Positions 54,747-64,000 of a DNA stretch of 64,000 nucleotides are shown piece by piece. Every line of letters starts with the position of its first letter. Positions within the stretch are counted from its first letter, which is position 1. The stretch covers positions 21,698 through 85,697 of the forward strand of contig NZ_BDBP01000041.1 in the NCBI RefSeq assembly GCF_001613045.1, in the 5' to 3' direction. The DNA is from Nocardia lijiangensis NBRC 108240. Lineage in GTDB: Bacteria; Actinomycetota; Actinomycetes; Mycobacteriales; Mycobacteriaceae. The notes under the pieces are model-generated. The model did no database searches and was not told where the DNA came from. It worked only from the letters and a program-made list of their open reading frames with translations. A program made the position numbers and the translations under genes.

Positions 54747-55964
54747 TCAGGACATTTGCAGCGGGAGTGATACCAGGCCACGGAACTGCATGCTGTTCCG
54801 CCATTTCAGCTCCCTCGCGGGTACGGACAGCTTCCATACATCGAAGGTCTCGATTAGTTTTCGAAGGATGATTTCACCTTCCATGCGTGCGAGCGGTGCC
54901 CCCACACAGTGATGGATCCCGTGCCCGAAAGCCAGGTGGCCACGATCGCCGCGCGCGAGATCTAAGGCATTCGGATTCTCGAATCTATTCGGATCCCGAT
55001 TGGCCGCACACAGCGATATGAACACGATTTCCTCTGCCGGAATGGTCGTGCCACTGACTTCAACAGCTTCCTTCGTAAACCGCACCGTCGTGAAATTCAA
55101 GGGACTCTCGTACCGCAGGAATTCATCGATCGCGGGATTGATCCGGGACGGTTCCGATTTGAGCAGCTGCCGCTGCTCCGGGTGCTCGGCCAGCGCAAGC
55201 ACTGCAGTACTGATCATGTTCGCCGTGGTCTCGTATCCGGCGTTGGCGACCAGGAGCAGCGTCGAAATGACTTCCGCCTCGGTCATCGGATCGCCGTCGT
55301 CGTCGGCCGCCTGGATAAGCGCCGTCGCGAGGTCTTCGCCCGGCTCGACCCGCTTGTTCTTGATCAGCTCCGCCATGGCGACGAAGGCGGCGCCCAGCGC
55401 GCCCTGCTTCTCGGCGAGCGGCGAATTGACGCTGGCCAGCACGGCGTTCCACTGGCGGAACTCGTCGAAGCGCTCTTCGGGCAATCCGAGCAATTTTCCG
55501 ATCACCGCGATCGGCAACGACATCGAGATCTTTTCCACCAGATCGAATTCGCGGCCGGGCTCGATCGTCTGGATGATCTCGTCGGCCATCGCCTCTATCC
55601 AGGGTCGCATCTGCTGCACCTGGCGCATAGTGAAGGCTTTCTGGAAGACCTTGCGCAGTCGGGTGTGCTCCGGAGGATCACTGAAGAGGAGATTCGGCGG
55701 ATAGAATGCCACTTCCACTGCTTCGGTGGCATGCTTGGCCGTGATAGCCGGCAGCTTGGCAGGATCCTTCGACAAACGAGGATCCGCGAGCAATGCGCGT
55801 GCGTCGTCGTAGCTGGTGACGATCCACGCATCGACCTCCGCGTAGATCGTCTTCACCACATTCCGCGTCACTCCGCCGGCCTCGCGCATGGAGTCGTACA
55901 ACGGATATGGATCAGCCACTGCGGCGGCACTCATAAGACCGGAACTACCGTCTGCACTACCCAC
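54747..55964 (-). CDS. cytochrome P450 (polyketide tailoring), copy 2
   Basis: 405 aa. GTG 55964 is 8 nt after GGAAAGG and overlaps the PKS stop by 8 bp; ATG 55934 is the alternative. I-helix VANAGYETTANMISTAV, ExxR in DEFLRYESPLNFTTVRF, haem loop FGHGIHHCVGAPLARME. Strongly similar along its length to the P450 at 53119, including the AGYET I-helix, so the pair arose by duplication and probably acts at related positions on one product. Confidence 0.93.
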   Translation of the reverse strand: MGSADGSSGLMSAAAVADPYPLYDSMREAGGVTRNVVKTIYAEVDAWIVTSYDDARALLADPRLSKDPAKLPAITAKHATEAVEVAFYPPNLLFSDPPEHTRLRKVFQKAFTMRQVQQMRPWIEAMADEIIQTIEPGREFDLVEKISMSLPIAVIGKLLGLPEERFDEFRQWNAVLASVNSPLAEKQGALGAAFVAMAELIKNKRVEPGEDLATALIQAADDDGDPMTEAEVISTLLLVANAGYETTANMISTAVLALAEHPEQRQLLKSEPSRINPAIDEFLRYESPLNFTTVRFTKEAVEVSGTTIPAEEIVFISLCAANRDPNRFENPNALDLARGDRGHLAFGHGIHHCVGAPLARMEGEIILRKLIETFDVWKLSVPARELKWRNSMQFRGLVSLPLQMS

Positions 55965-58900
55965 TGAATCTACCTTTCCACACAGCCGACAGCCACCCCG
56001 AAACAACATCCGCTGTCAAATGCGATTTCGCACCGAGTACATCGAAGTGATCACCTGGAATATCCACCCCAACATGCGGTAGAGGCCACGTCGAATCGCG
56101 CATCTCTATGTACGACGATGATACCCCGGCACGCACAAAAAGAGTAGACGCAATTTCGCTCTCCACGGGCGTCCAACTCGCGAACAGCGAGAAGTATCGC
56201 GCCATGGCGGTCAACGTTACATCATCCAGCAGGCCGGCCAACTCGGAATCGGATTTCCATTGATCGAACAAAGATTCTTCGATCCGCCTGATTCCCGGAC
56301 TACCGGGGAGATACGTGTCTATCAACGCAAGGCCGACCGGTCGCTGATCGGTCTCGGACAAGCGTTCGGCCATCGCCTGCGCCAGCCAACCACCCGAGGA
56401 GTATCCGACCAATACGTAATCGTTCGATCCCACCAGTTCCCGCACCGCGGTCGCGTGTACGGCTATCAGTTCGTCGATTGTCGCAGGCAGTAGCTCACCG
56501 GCCTCGTATCCGGCCAGCTTCACGATGTGCAGTGGATGCTCGCCGAGAGCGAAAGCGAATCTCGCATACTGATACGGATGTCCTGGCGCGACCAGCGACG
56601 GCACACAGACGACCATCGGTCGGTTCGGTACCCCGGACCGGAAGGGAATCGTCCGGGTGGTGTCCTCGGGTCGGTGGCTCCTCGGTACCAGGAACGACGC
56701 AGCATCGAGCATGCGAATACCGTGCCCGATCTCACCCTTTCGGCACGCCTCCAGGAAGAGCGGTACGAGCGAGGTCGCCTGTGACGCGGGCATCGGTTCG
56801 GTCAGCTGGTAGTGCACGGCCGAGGATTCGTGGAGCCATCCGCTGAGCTGCTCGAGAGTGCTCGTGAAGAGCCTTTCCGCGGTGATCTCCAGCGGAGTAG
56901 CGAGCATGAGGCGCTTGCGCAGATCCATCGCGGTGACCGAGCTCAGACCCAGGTCCTGGAACGACATCGCCGGATCCAGCGCCTCGGGATCCGCATGGCC
57001 CAGGACGCGAGCGACCTCGTTCCTGATCACCTCGAGAGTGCCCTGCGCTGTCAAACCATGGAGCGCCGGGCTGGATTCGACCGTCTGCTCCGATCTACCG
57101 ACCCGCGACGGGGTGGCACCGTTGTCGCTCGGCCAGTAGCGTTGGCGCTGGAATGCGTACGTAGGCAGTGCAATTCGTCGGTTTTCGCTCCCTGTAGCGG
57201 TGTCACTCCCGGTCGAGAGAGGCCAATCGACAGGCACACCAGCGGCGAACAACTCCGCCAGACTCGTCATCAAGCACTGCGGATCGGACCGATCCCGACG
57301 CAACGCAGCCGTGACCGTGGACCCTGGCGACGACTGCGCCAGAACATCACTGACCGCGCCCACAAGGCTGGGGTCCGGACCCAACTCCACAAACCCGACG
57401 ATCCCCTGCTCGGCCGCCACGGCGATCGCATCGGCGAAACGCACCGGACGCAGAATCTGATCCACCCAGTACCGAGCATCGGTCCACGCCTGCGGCTCGA
57501 GCAGTGTCCCGGTCGCCGTCGACACGATCGGCAATCGCGCGGGCTCGAACGTCAACCCGGACAACACCGCCGCGAACTCCTCGGTCATCGCGGCCATCAA
57601 CGGCGAATGGAACGCATGACTCACCCGCAACGACTGCGCCCGGCCACCACGCTCCCGCACCACCTCCACAACCCGCGTGACCGCTTGCTCGGCACCGGAA
57701 ACCACCACCGCCACCGGACCGTTCACCGCCGCGATCACCGGAGCATCATCGGTCTCGGCGAACACCTCGTCGAGGATCGCCTGGACTTCGTTCTCCGACG
57801 CGGCAACAGCGGCCATCGCACCACCGACCGGCAACTGCTGCATCAACCGCGCACGCGCCGCCACCAGCACACACGCATCCTCGAGACTCAGCACCCCCGC
57901 CACGTGCGCGGCCGCGATCTCACCCACCGAATGACCCACCAGCACCCGCGGTTCCACGCCCCACGCCAACAACAGCTCGAACAACGCTGCCTCGATCGCG
58001 AACAACGCCGGCTGGGCCAGACCGGTCTCGTCCAAGTCGGCGCCGGAAGCGATCGCCTCACGTATGGAGGTTCCGACCAAGGGGTCGAGCACCGCGCACA
58101 TCCGGTCCAAAGCTTCGGCGAAGGCTGGAAACACGCACAGCCCTAGGCCCATTCCGACGCGCTGCGAACCCTGACCCGAGAACACCACACCCACACCGGA
58201 ATCCACAGCCGTCACCGCGCCGGCGACCACACCAAATCCGACGTCCTCGCCCCACAGCACACCGGCGGTGTGCTGTCCGGCCGCCACCTGCCCCAATCCC
58301 GCCAGTAGCTCCTCCCGGTCACCCCCGACGATCACCGCACGATGGTCGAACAAAGTCCGCGAATCCAGCAGCGCCCGCCCCACCTCGACCGGGTTCAAAT
58401 CGGGACGATCCTGTAGATGGGACAACAGACGATCGGCCTGATCGCTCAGCGCGGCAGCGGATTTCGCCGACACCACCCACACCAGTGGCCGCTTCGACAC
58501 ACCGGATTCACCAGTCTCGTCGACCTTCTCCCCGCTCTCCGACACAACCGAATCCACGGCCTCTTCGAGGATGACGTGGGCGTTGGTGCCACTGATACCG
58601 AACGACGACACCCCCGCCCGACGCGGCTCATCACCTTCGATATCCCACGCACGCGCAGACGTCAGCAACTCCACCGCACCACTGGACCAATCCACATGCG
58701 GCGAGGGAGCATCCACATGCAGGGTGGCAGGCAACCGCTGCTCTCGCATGGCCATCACCATCTTGATCACACCAGCCACACCCGCCGCCGCCTGACTATG
58801 ACCGATATTCGACTTCACCGACCCCAACCACAACGGCCGACCCACACGACGATCCTGACCATAAGTCGCCAACAACGCCTCAGCCTCGATCGGATCACCC

Positions 58901-61900
58901 AAACGCGTACCCGTACCATGCGCCTCCACCACATCCACCGCACTCGCAGGCAACCCCGCATTGGCCAACGCCGCACGAATCACCCGCTGCTGCGACGGAC
59001 CATTCGGCGCAGTCAAACCATTGGACGCACCATCCTGATTCACCGCCGAACCACGCACCACCGCAAGAACCTCATGCCCGAGCCGCCGCGCGTCCGAAAG
59101 GCGCTCCAACAAAAGCATTCCCACACCCTCAGCCCAACCCACCCCATCAGCCGCAGCAGCGAACGACTTACACCGCCCATCAGCCGCCAAACCACGCTGA
59201 CGCGAGAACTCCACGAAGGAACCCGGGGTCGACATCACCGTCACACCACCGGCCAGCGCCATAGAACACTCACCCGCACGCAGCGACGCCACCGCCTGAT
59301 GCAACGCCACCAATGACGAGGAACACGCCGTATCCACCGACACCGCCGGACCCACCAAACCCAGCACATAGGAGACACGGCCCGACAACACGCTCGCCGC
59401 AACGCCCGTGAGCAGAAAGCCGCCATGGTCCTGGTTCATCGCCGGAAGCAAGTAGTCCTGGCCGTTTCCTCCGACGTAGACGCCCGTCTGGGTACCGCGG
59501 AGGCTCGTCGGATCGATACCCGCGTGTTCGATTGCCTCCCAGACCGTTTCCAGTAACAACCGCTGCTGCGGATCCATCGCCAACGCCTCACGCGGCGAAA
59601 TACCGAAAAACGACGCATCGAAATCCGCCGCGTCGTAAAGAAACCCACCCTCACGCGCATAACTCTTACCCACCGCATCCGGATCCGAATCGAACAGATC
59701 CTCCGCCCAGCCACGATCCTCAGGAAGCCCGCCGACCGCATCTACCTCATCAGCGACCACGCGCCACAACTGCTCCGGCGAACCCACACCCCCCGGAAAA
59801 CGACAACCCATACCCACAATGGCGATCGGATCATCGACCGTGGACGCTGTGCGGACAGCGGCAACCGCGGACACCGGTACGACCTCGGCCAACACCCGCG
59901 ACACCTCAGCCTGCACGTAGCCCACCAGCTCTGCCACCGTCGGGTAGTCGAAGACCAGCGTCGTCGGGAGCCGTAGCCCGGTCAGTTTCGCCAACCGATT
60001 CCGCAGCTCCACCGCGGTCAGCGAATCGAACCCCAAATCCTTGAACGGCCGCTCCGCATCGATCCGCCTGCCCTGTTCATACCCGAGCACCGCCGCCACC
60101 TCGCCACCGATCACCTCGGTGAGGAGGAGCTGGCGCTGTTCGGCGGTCAAGGACGCCATCCGCTCACTCAAACCGGCGCGTTCACTGCGGGTACGAGCCG
60201 ACCGCCCACGGTGCGGACCTGCGGACCACAGCCCGCTGAAGATTCCGCCAATACCATTGGCCCGCATCATGTTCAGATCAAAATGCGCCAATACCAGGGC
60301 CGGAGTCGGCACCGACAACGCCCGATCCAGCAACTCGAGCCCGTCAGCCGCACCCATAGCGAGCAGACCACCACGACTCATCCGATCACGGTCGCCGGCC
60401 TGTAGATGCCCCGTCATGCCCGAGGACTGCTCCCACCACCCCCACGCCAACGACGTCGCAGGCAACCCCAAACGATGCCGATACCACGCCAAACCATCCA
60501 GAAACGCATTACCCGCCGCGTAATTGCCCTGTCCCGGCGAACCCAGCACACCCGACACCGACGAATACAGAACGAACGCCCGCAAATCCAGAGCCCGAGT
60601 CAGCTCATGCAGATTCCACGCCGCCACGACCTTCGGCTCCAGCACCCGCCGCACCTGAACATCGGTCAACGACGTGATCAACCCATCGTCCAGAACGCCC
60701 GCGGCATGCACAACCACCCGCACCGGGTACTCGGGATCGACACCGGCCAATATCGCCGCCAACTCCGCACGATCGGCGACGTCACACGGCACCGCCGATA
60801 CCGACACCGCACCGCACGCGAGCAACTCCTCCCGCAAATCGGCGAAACCCTCCGCCGACTCCCCCCGACGACTGACCAACAGCACTCGCCGCACCCCATG
60901 CGCGGACACCACATGCCGAGCCAGCATCGAACCCAGAACACCCGAACCACCGGTGATCATCACCGTGCCGTCGCCATCCCACACCGGCGAAACACTCTCG
61001 GCCAGTTCAGCACCCGATGCAGCGACCCGCGCCAGACACGGCACGCTCACCCGCCCGGCTCGCAACACCAACTGCGACTCACCACTGTCCAAAGCCGCAC
61101 CCAACACCGCCCACGACTCAGGCGAACCATCCGTATCCACCAGCACGAATCGATCCGGATGCTCCGACTGCGCCGAACGCACCAAACCCCACACCGACGC
61201 ACCCACCAGACCGGAGACCGAATCGACAGCCGAGTGCGCAGTGGAATCTGCGGCCACACGTGACGGCTCGGCGACGGCCGACCCGTTACCGGCGCCGGTC
61301 TCCGCACCGATCCCAGCAGCGTCGCGCGTCAGAAACACCAACCGGATCGCACCGCACTGTTCTTCGGCCAGCCACCTCTGGAGCATGCCAAGCACGGCGG
61401 AGACATGGTCGTGGACCGCCTCGGCTACCGCCCTGCCTGATGTATTCGCCCGCAGGGCGACGACAACTACCTTCGGCATCGGACGGCCCGACCCGACAGC
61501 CTCCATCAGTACGGACAGATCCCGGTAGCAACCCCCAGCCGCCGGCCCATTGTTTCCGATTGGAAGGCCGGTCAGGTCGTCGGCAATCAAGACCCATTCA
61601 GACCGATCGTCGAGACCAGCAGGCGGGGTCCGATCGATCCAGCCGAGGCGATACAGGCCCTCCGCCTGTGTCTTTGCGGCTGCTGCCAGCGCCTCTACGG
61701 GTGGCGGACGAAGGATCACCGAGTCGACGGTGCACACCGGTCGGCCATGCTCGTTTGTCATTCGGAACGCAAGCTCATACGTATCGACCTCGGACTCCGC
61801 ATCGGGGCCGCTGATCGAGGTGATGTATACCCGTGCGGAACGCACACCTGTCTCGTAGCAGCGAATTCCGCTCCAGGAAGCTGGGATCGTCGCGGTGCCT

Positions 61901-64000
61901 GCTCTCGCTGCTACACCGGGTAGTACCGCATGCATGGCGGCATCGAGCAACACCGGATGCAGTACGAAGCCCGTCGAATCGAGGCCGGACTCCTCCGGCA
62001 GCGCGACCTCGGCAAAGATCTCGCTCCCGCGCCGCCACATCCGCCGCAGCCCTTGGAACGCCGGACCATACTCGTAGCCGTTGTCCATTACACGTTCGTA
62101 GATGTCTGTAGTGTCGACGGCTGTTGCGCCTTCCGGTGGCCATGCCTCGGAAGCTGCATCCGCACAGTCGAATTCGTCGCCGCTGTCTCGGTGTGCATCG
62201 TTGGTCAGAATGGCGTTCGCGTGTAGCGACCACGCGCCATCGGCTGATTCGGGACGCGAATACAGGTTCGCCGTGCGGTGCCCATCAGTGTTCTGCCCCT
62301 GGATCACCACCCGTACCTGTCGCGCGTCCTCGCCCAGAACCAACGGCATAGCCATCCTGAGCTCCGCGACACCGGTGCAGTTCGCGCGATCGCCAGCGGC
62401 CACCAGCAGCTCCACGACACCGCTCGCAGGCAGCATCGCCACGTTCACCACCCGATAGTCCGCCACCCACTGGTACGAGTGCAGGGACAGCCGACCGGTC
62501 ATCACTACACCACCATCGGGCAACTCGACCGTTGCGCCCAGCAATGGGTGATCGGCCACCTGCACCCCGAACGCTGCCACATCACCCAGAGCCACAGGCG
62601 ATTCCAGCCAGAACCGCTTGCGCTGGAACGCATACGTCGGAAGATCCACCCGGCGAACACCGCGATCGGCGAACACCGCACCCCAGCCCACATCCACACC
62701 CGCGACGAACAACTCTGCCGCGGAGCGCATCATCTCCGTCAACTCGTCGCGGTCGCGGCGCACGGTAGCGGTAACCACCGCATCGCGCCCCGCGTCCTCG
62801 ATCGTCTCCTGTATCCCGATCGTCACCACCGGATGGGCACTGACCTCGACGAATACACCGTGCCCCGACCCGGACAAGCCCCGGACGGCATCCTCGAATT
62901 CCACGAGTTCGCGCAAGTTCCGATACCAGTACCCACCATCCATCTGGGCTGTGTTCAGCCAGCCGCCCGTAACGGTGGACCACATCGGCACGGCACTCGA
63001 ACGCGGCGCTACCGAACGCAATTCATGACGCAGCCGGTCCTCGAGGTGTTCGACCTGCTTGGAGTGCGCCGCGTAGTCGACCGGAATCCGGCGCACCCGA
63101 ACAGCTTCGGAGTTCAAGACATCGAAGTACTCGTTCAAGGCCCCGATCTCGCCGGACACCACCGTGCTACGCGGACCGTTCACGGCCGCGATCGACAGCT
63201 CACCCTCCCACGACGCGAGTGTGTCCGCCACCTCGGCACGGGACAGCGGCACGGAGAGCATTCCGCCCTTACCGGCCAGGTCGACCAACAGCCGGCTGCG
63301 CCGGGCAACCACCAGGGCCGCGTCGGCCAACGACAGTGCGCCCGCCACATACGCGGCCGCGATCTCACCCTGCGAGTGACCCACTACAGCATCCGGTAGC
63401 ACGCCGAGCGAACGCCATACCTCCGCAAGGGAAACCATCACCGCGAACAACACCGGCTGGACCACGTCCACCCGCTCGAGCGTCTCCTTCTCGGCGGCGT
63501 TGAGCACCTCCAGCACCGACCACCCGACCAGCGGCCGCAGGACCTGATCGCATTCGCTCAGGGCGGCGGTGAACACCGGTGAAGTCCGCGACAATCCCCG
63601 CGCCATTCCGAGCCACTGCGAACCCTGTCCCGGAAAGACGAACACCACACGACGGGACGCGCCCTCCGACGATCCGACGACCACATGCTCACCCGCCTGC
63701 CCCCGCGACAGCGAATCCAGCCCGGACAGCAGCATGTCCCGATCCGTACCGACGATCACCGCCCGATGATCGAACAGGGTCCGCGACCCCGCCAGCGACC
63801 AGCCCACGTCCGCCGGAGCCAAATCGGGGCGGTCCCGCACATGCGACAACAGACGGTCGGCCTGATCGCTCAGCGTGGCAGCGGATCTCGCCGACACCAC
63901 CCACACCAGTGGCCGCTTCGACGCATCGGATACACCGGTCCCGTCGACCTTCTCCCCACGCTCCGACACAACCGAATCAACGGCTTCTTCGAGGATGACA
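55957..64000 (-). CDS. type I modular polyketide synthase, final two modules plus thioesterase, 5' end outside window
   Basis: Open at the right edge, where the end of a KS (HVILEEAV-like) is visible; 2,680 residues in the window, numbered here from the Met at 63969. Module n: AT 108-400 (GHSQGEIAAA with Ser199, VDVVQP, YAAH near 299: methylmalonyl-type), DH 473-770 (degenerate), KR 1001-1185 (TGGSGVLG, LDD motif, Ser1137/Tyr1150/Asn1154: B-type), ACP 1275-1356 (GFDSL, Ser1316). Module n+1: KS 1379-1800 (DTACSSS Cys1549, EAHGTG, KSNIGH), AT 1928-2220 (GHSVGE Ser2014, HAFH: malonyl-type), ACP 2310-2385 (GLSSV), TE 2440-2670 (GYSSGG Ser2524, Asp2551, His2641). The TE ends the assembly line, releasing a macrolactone or acid. 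The DH site reads DYRVVNVAMLP, lacking the HxxxGxxxxP His and Gly, so the module should stop at the hydroxyl. No ketoreduction in the last module. Operon continues with P450-SnoaL-P450. Confidence 0.96.
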   Translation of the reverse strand, partial: VILEEAVDSVVSERGEKVDGTGVSDASKRPLVWVVSARSAATLSDQADRLLSHVRDRPDLAPADVGWSLAGSRTLFDHRAVIVGTDRDMLLSGLDSLSRGQAGEHVVVGSSEGASRRVVFVFPGQGSQWLGMARGLSRTSPVFTAALSECDQVLRPLVGWSVLEVLNAAEKETLERVDVVQPVLFAVMVSLAEVWRSLGVLPDAVVGHSQGEIAAAYVAGALSLADAALVVARRSRLLVDLAGKGGMLSVPLSRAEVADTLASWEGELSIAAVNGPRSTVVSGEIGALNEYFDVLNSEAVRVRRIPVDYAAHSKQVEHLEDRLRHELRSVAPRSSAVPMWSTVTGGWLNTAQMDGGYWYRNLRELVEFEDAVRGLSGSGHGVFVEVSAHPVVTIGIQETIEDAGRDAVVTATVRRDRDELTEMMRSAAELFVAGVDVGWGAVFADRGVRRVDLPTYAFQRKRFWLESPVALGDVAAFGVQVADHPLLGATVELPDGGVVMTGRLSLHSYQWVADYRVVNVAMLPASGVVELLVAAGDRANCTGVAELRMAMPLVLGEDARQVRVVIQGQNTDGHRTANLYSRPESADGAWSLHANAILTNDAHRDSGDEFDCADAASEAWPPEGATAVDTTDIYERVMDNGYEYGPAFQGLRRMWRRGSEIFAEVALPEESGLDSTGFVLHPVLLDAAMHAVLPGVAARAGTATIPASWSGIRCYETGVRSARVYITSISGPDAESEVDTYELAFRMTNEHGRPVCTVDSVILRPPPVEALAAAAKTQAEGLYRLGWIDRTPPAGLDDRSEWVLIADDLTGLPIGNNGPAAGGCYRDLSVLMEAVGSGRPMPKVVVVALRANTSGRAVAEAVHDHVSAVLGMLQRWLAEEQCGAIRLVFLTRDAAGIGAETGAGNGSAVAEPSRVAADSTAHSAVDSVSGLVGASVWGLVRSAQSEHPDRFVLVDTDGSPESWAVLGAALDSGESQLVLRAGRVSVPCLARVAASGAELAESVSPVWDGDGTVMITGGSGVLGSMLARHVVSAHGVRRVLLVSRRGESAEGFADLREELLACGAVSVSAVPCDVADRAELAAILAGVDPEYPVRVVVHAAGVLDDGLITSLTDVQVRRVLEPKVVAAWNLHELTRALDLRAFVLYSSVSGVLGSPGQGNYAAGNAFLDGLAWYRHRLGLPATSLAWGWWEQSSGMTGHLQAGDRDRMSRGGLLAMGAADGLELLDRALSVPTPALVLAHFDLNMMRANGIGGIFSGLWSAGPHRGRSARTRSERAGLSERMASLTAEQRQLLLTEVIGGEVAAVLGYEQGRRIDAERPFKDLGFDSLTAVELRNRLAKLTGLRLPTTLVFDYPTVAELVGYVQAEVSRVLAEVVPVSAVAAVRTASTVDDPIAIVGMGCRFPGGVGSPEQLWRVVADEVDAVGGLPEDRGWAEDLFDSDPDAVGKSYAREGGFLYDAADFDASFFGISPREALAMDPQQRLLLETVWEAIEHAGIDPTSLRGTQTGVYVGGNGQDYLLPAMNQDHGGFLLTGVAASVLSGRVSYVLGLVGPAVSVDTACSSSLVALHQAVASLRAGECSMALAGGVTVMSTPGSFVEFSRQRGLAADGRCKSFAAAADGVGWAEGVGMLLLERLSDARRLGHEVLAVVRGSAVNQDGASNGLTAPNGPSQQRVIRAALANAGLPASAVDVVEAHGTGTRLGDPIEAEALLATYGQDRRVGRPLWLGSVKSNIGHSQAAAGVAGVIKMVMAMREQRLPATLHVDAPSPHVDWSSGAVELLTSARAWDIEGDEPRRAGVSSFGISGTNAHVILEEAVDSVVSESGEKVDETGESGVSKRPLVWVVSAKSAAALSDQADRLLSHLQDRPDLNPVEVGRALLDSRTLFDHRAVIVGGDREELLAGLGQVAAGQHTAGVLWGEDVGFGVVAGAVTAVDSGVGVVFSGQGSQRVGMGLGLCVFPAFAEALDRMCAVLDPLVGTSIREAIASGADLDETGLAQPALFAIEAALFELLLAWGVEPRVLVGHSVGEIAAAHVAGVLSLEDACVLVAARARLMQQLPVGGAMAAVAASENEVQAILDEVFAETDDAPVIAAVNGPVAVVVSGAEQAVTRVVEVVRERGGRAQSLRVSHAFHSPLMAAMTEEFAAVLSGLTFEPARLPIVSTATGTLLEPQAWTDARYWVDQILRPVRFADAIAVAAEQGIVGFVELGPDPSLVGAVSDVLAQSSPGSTVTAALRRDRSDPQCLMTSLAELFAAGVPVDWPLSTGSDTATGSENRRIALPTYAFQRQRYWPSDNGATPSRVGRSEQTVESSPALHGLTAQGTLEVIRNEVARVLGHADPEALDPAMSFQDLGLSSVTAMDLRKRLMLATPLEITAERLFTSTLEQLSGWLHESSAVHYQLTEPMPASQATSLVPLFLEACRKGEIGHGIRMLDAASFLVPRSHRPEDTTRTIPFRSGVPNRPMVVCVPSLVAPGHPYQYARFAFALGEHPLHIVKLAGYEAGELLPATIDELIAVHATAVRELVGSNDYVLVGYSSGGWLAQAMAERLSETDQRPVGLALIDTYLPGSPGIRRIEESLFDQWKSDSELAGLLDDVTLTAMARYFSLFASWTPVESEIASTLFVRAGVSSSYIEMRDSTWPLPHVGVDIPGDHFDVLGAKSHLTADVVSGWLSAVWKGRFSG

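Overview
The window is GC-rich with strong G/C third-position bias. It carries mycolate-actinomycete hallmarks: an Lsr2 paralogue, SigB/SigF-type sigma factor, PucR regulator, type I modular PKS, and actinobacterial IS and AICE-like remnants. It reads as a Nocardia-like (or Rhodococcus-like) chromosome, mostly accessory DNA. This assignment is inference from gene content; there is no rRNA or complete tRNA in the window.

Layout. (1) 1-7.9 kb is an aromatic catabolic locus. Leftward genes encode a Rieske ring-hydroxylating dioxygenase (alpha, ferredoxin, reductase, beta) and a meta-cleavage-product hydrolase (mhpC-like). Rightward genes encode an MDR oxidoreductase, mhpB, mhpD and an mhpF cut short at a recombination junction. 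(2) 8-13 kb holds an HxlR/NmrA-like pair and a frameshifted IS21-family element beside the C-terminal stump of a GntR/FCD regulator. (3) 13.2-22.5 kb, all leftward, holds an intact mhpD-mhpF-mhpE operon ending in a strong hairpin, a PucR-family regulator, and a lpd-pdhA-pdhB-pdhC operon in which pdhA and lpd carry single-base frameshifts. Together (1) and (3) would take a phenylpropionate- or cinnamate-type substrate to pyruvate and acetyl-CoA.

(4) 22.6-52.9 kb is a mosaic of mobile DNA and broken genes. It includes a phage scaffold/coat remnant, a decayed Prim-Pol gene of the kind found in AICEs, CorA and ANTAR stumps, and IS701, ISAs1 and IS3 elements. It also has a TniA-type transposase fragment, a small and a large serine recombinase (both frameshifted), a tRNA-Pro 3' fragment (probable att site), a MITE-like repeat, a tyrosine-integrase stump and a C-terminal Argonaute (PIWI) fragment. 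Apparently intact genes in between: TetR plus small protein, SigB-type sigma factor, XRE-ImmA/IrrE regulator with a partner gene, TetR/VOC pair, a secreted protein and Lsr2.

(5) 53.1-64 kb is the end of a polyketide cluster, transcribed leftward. A type I PKS (last two modules plus thioesterase, open at the right edge) is followed with tight spacing by a P450, a SnoaL-like protein and a second, paralogous P450. One DH domain lacks its catalytic His motif.

Reading frames are clean in the two flanking pathway blocks and repeatedly broken between about 10 and 52 kb. That fits real decay of horizontally acquired DNA, but base-level errors in that part of the assembly are not excluded.
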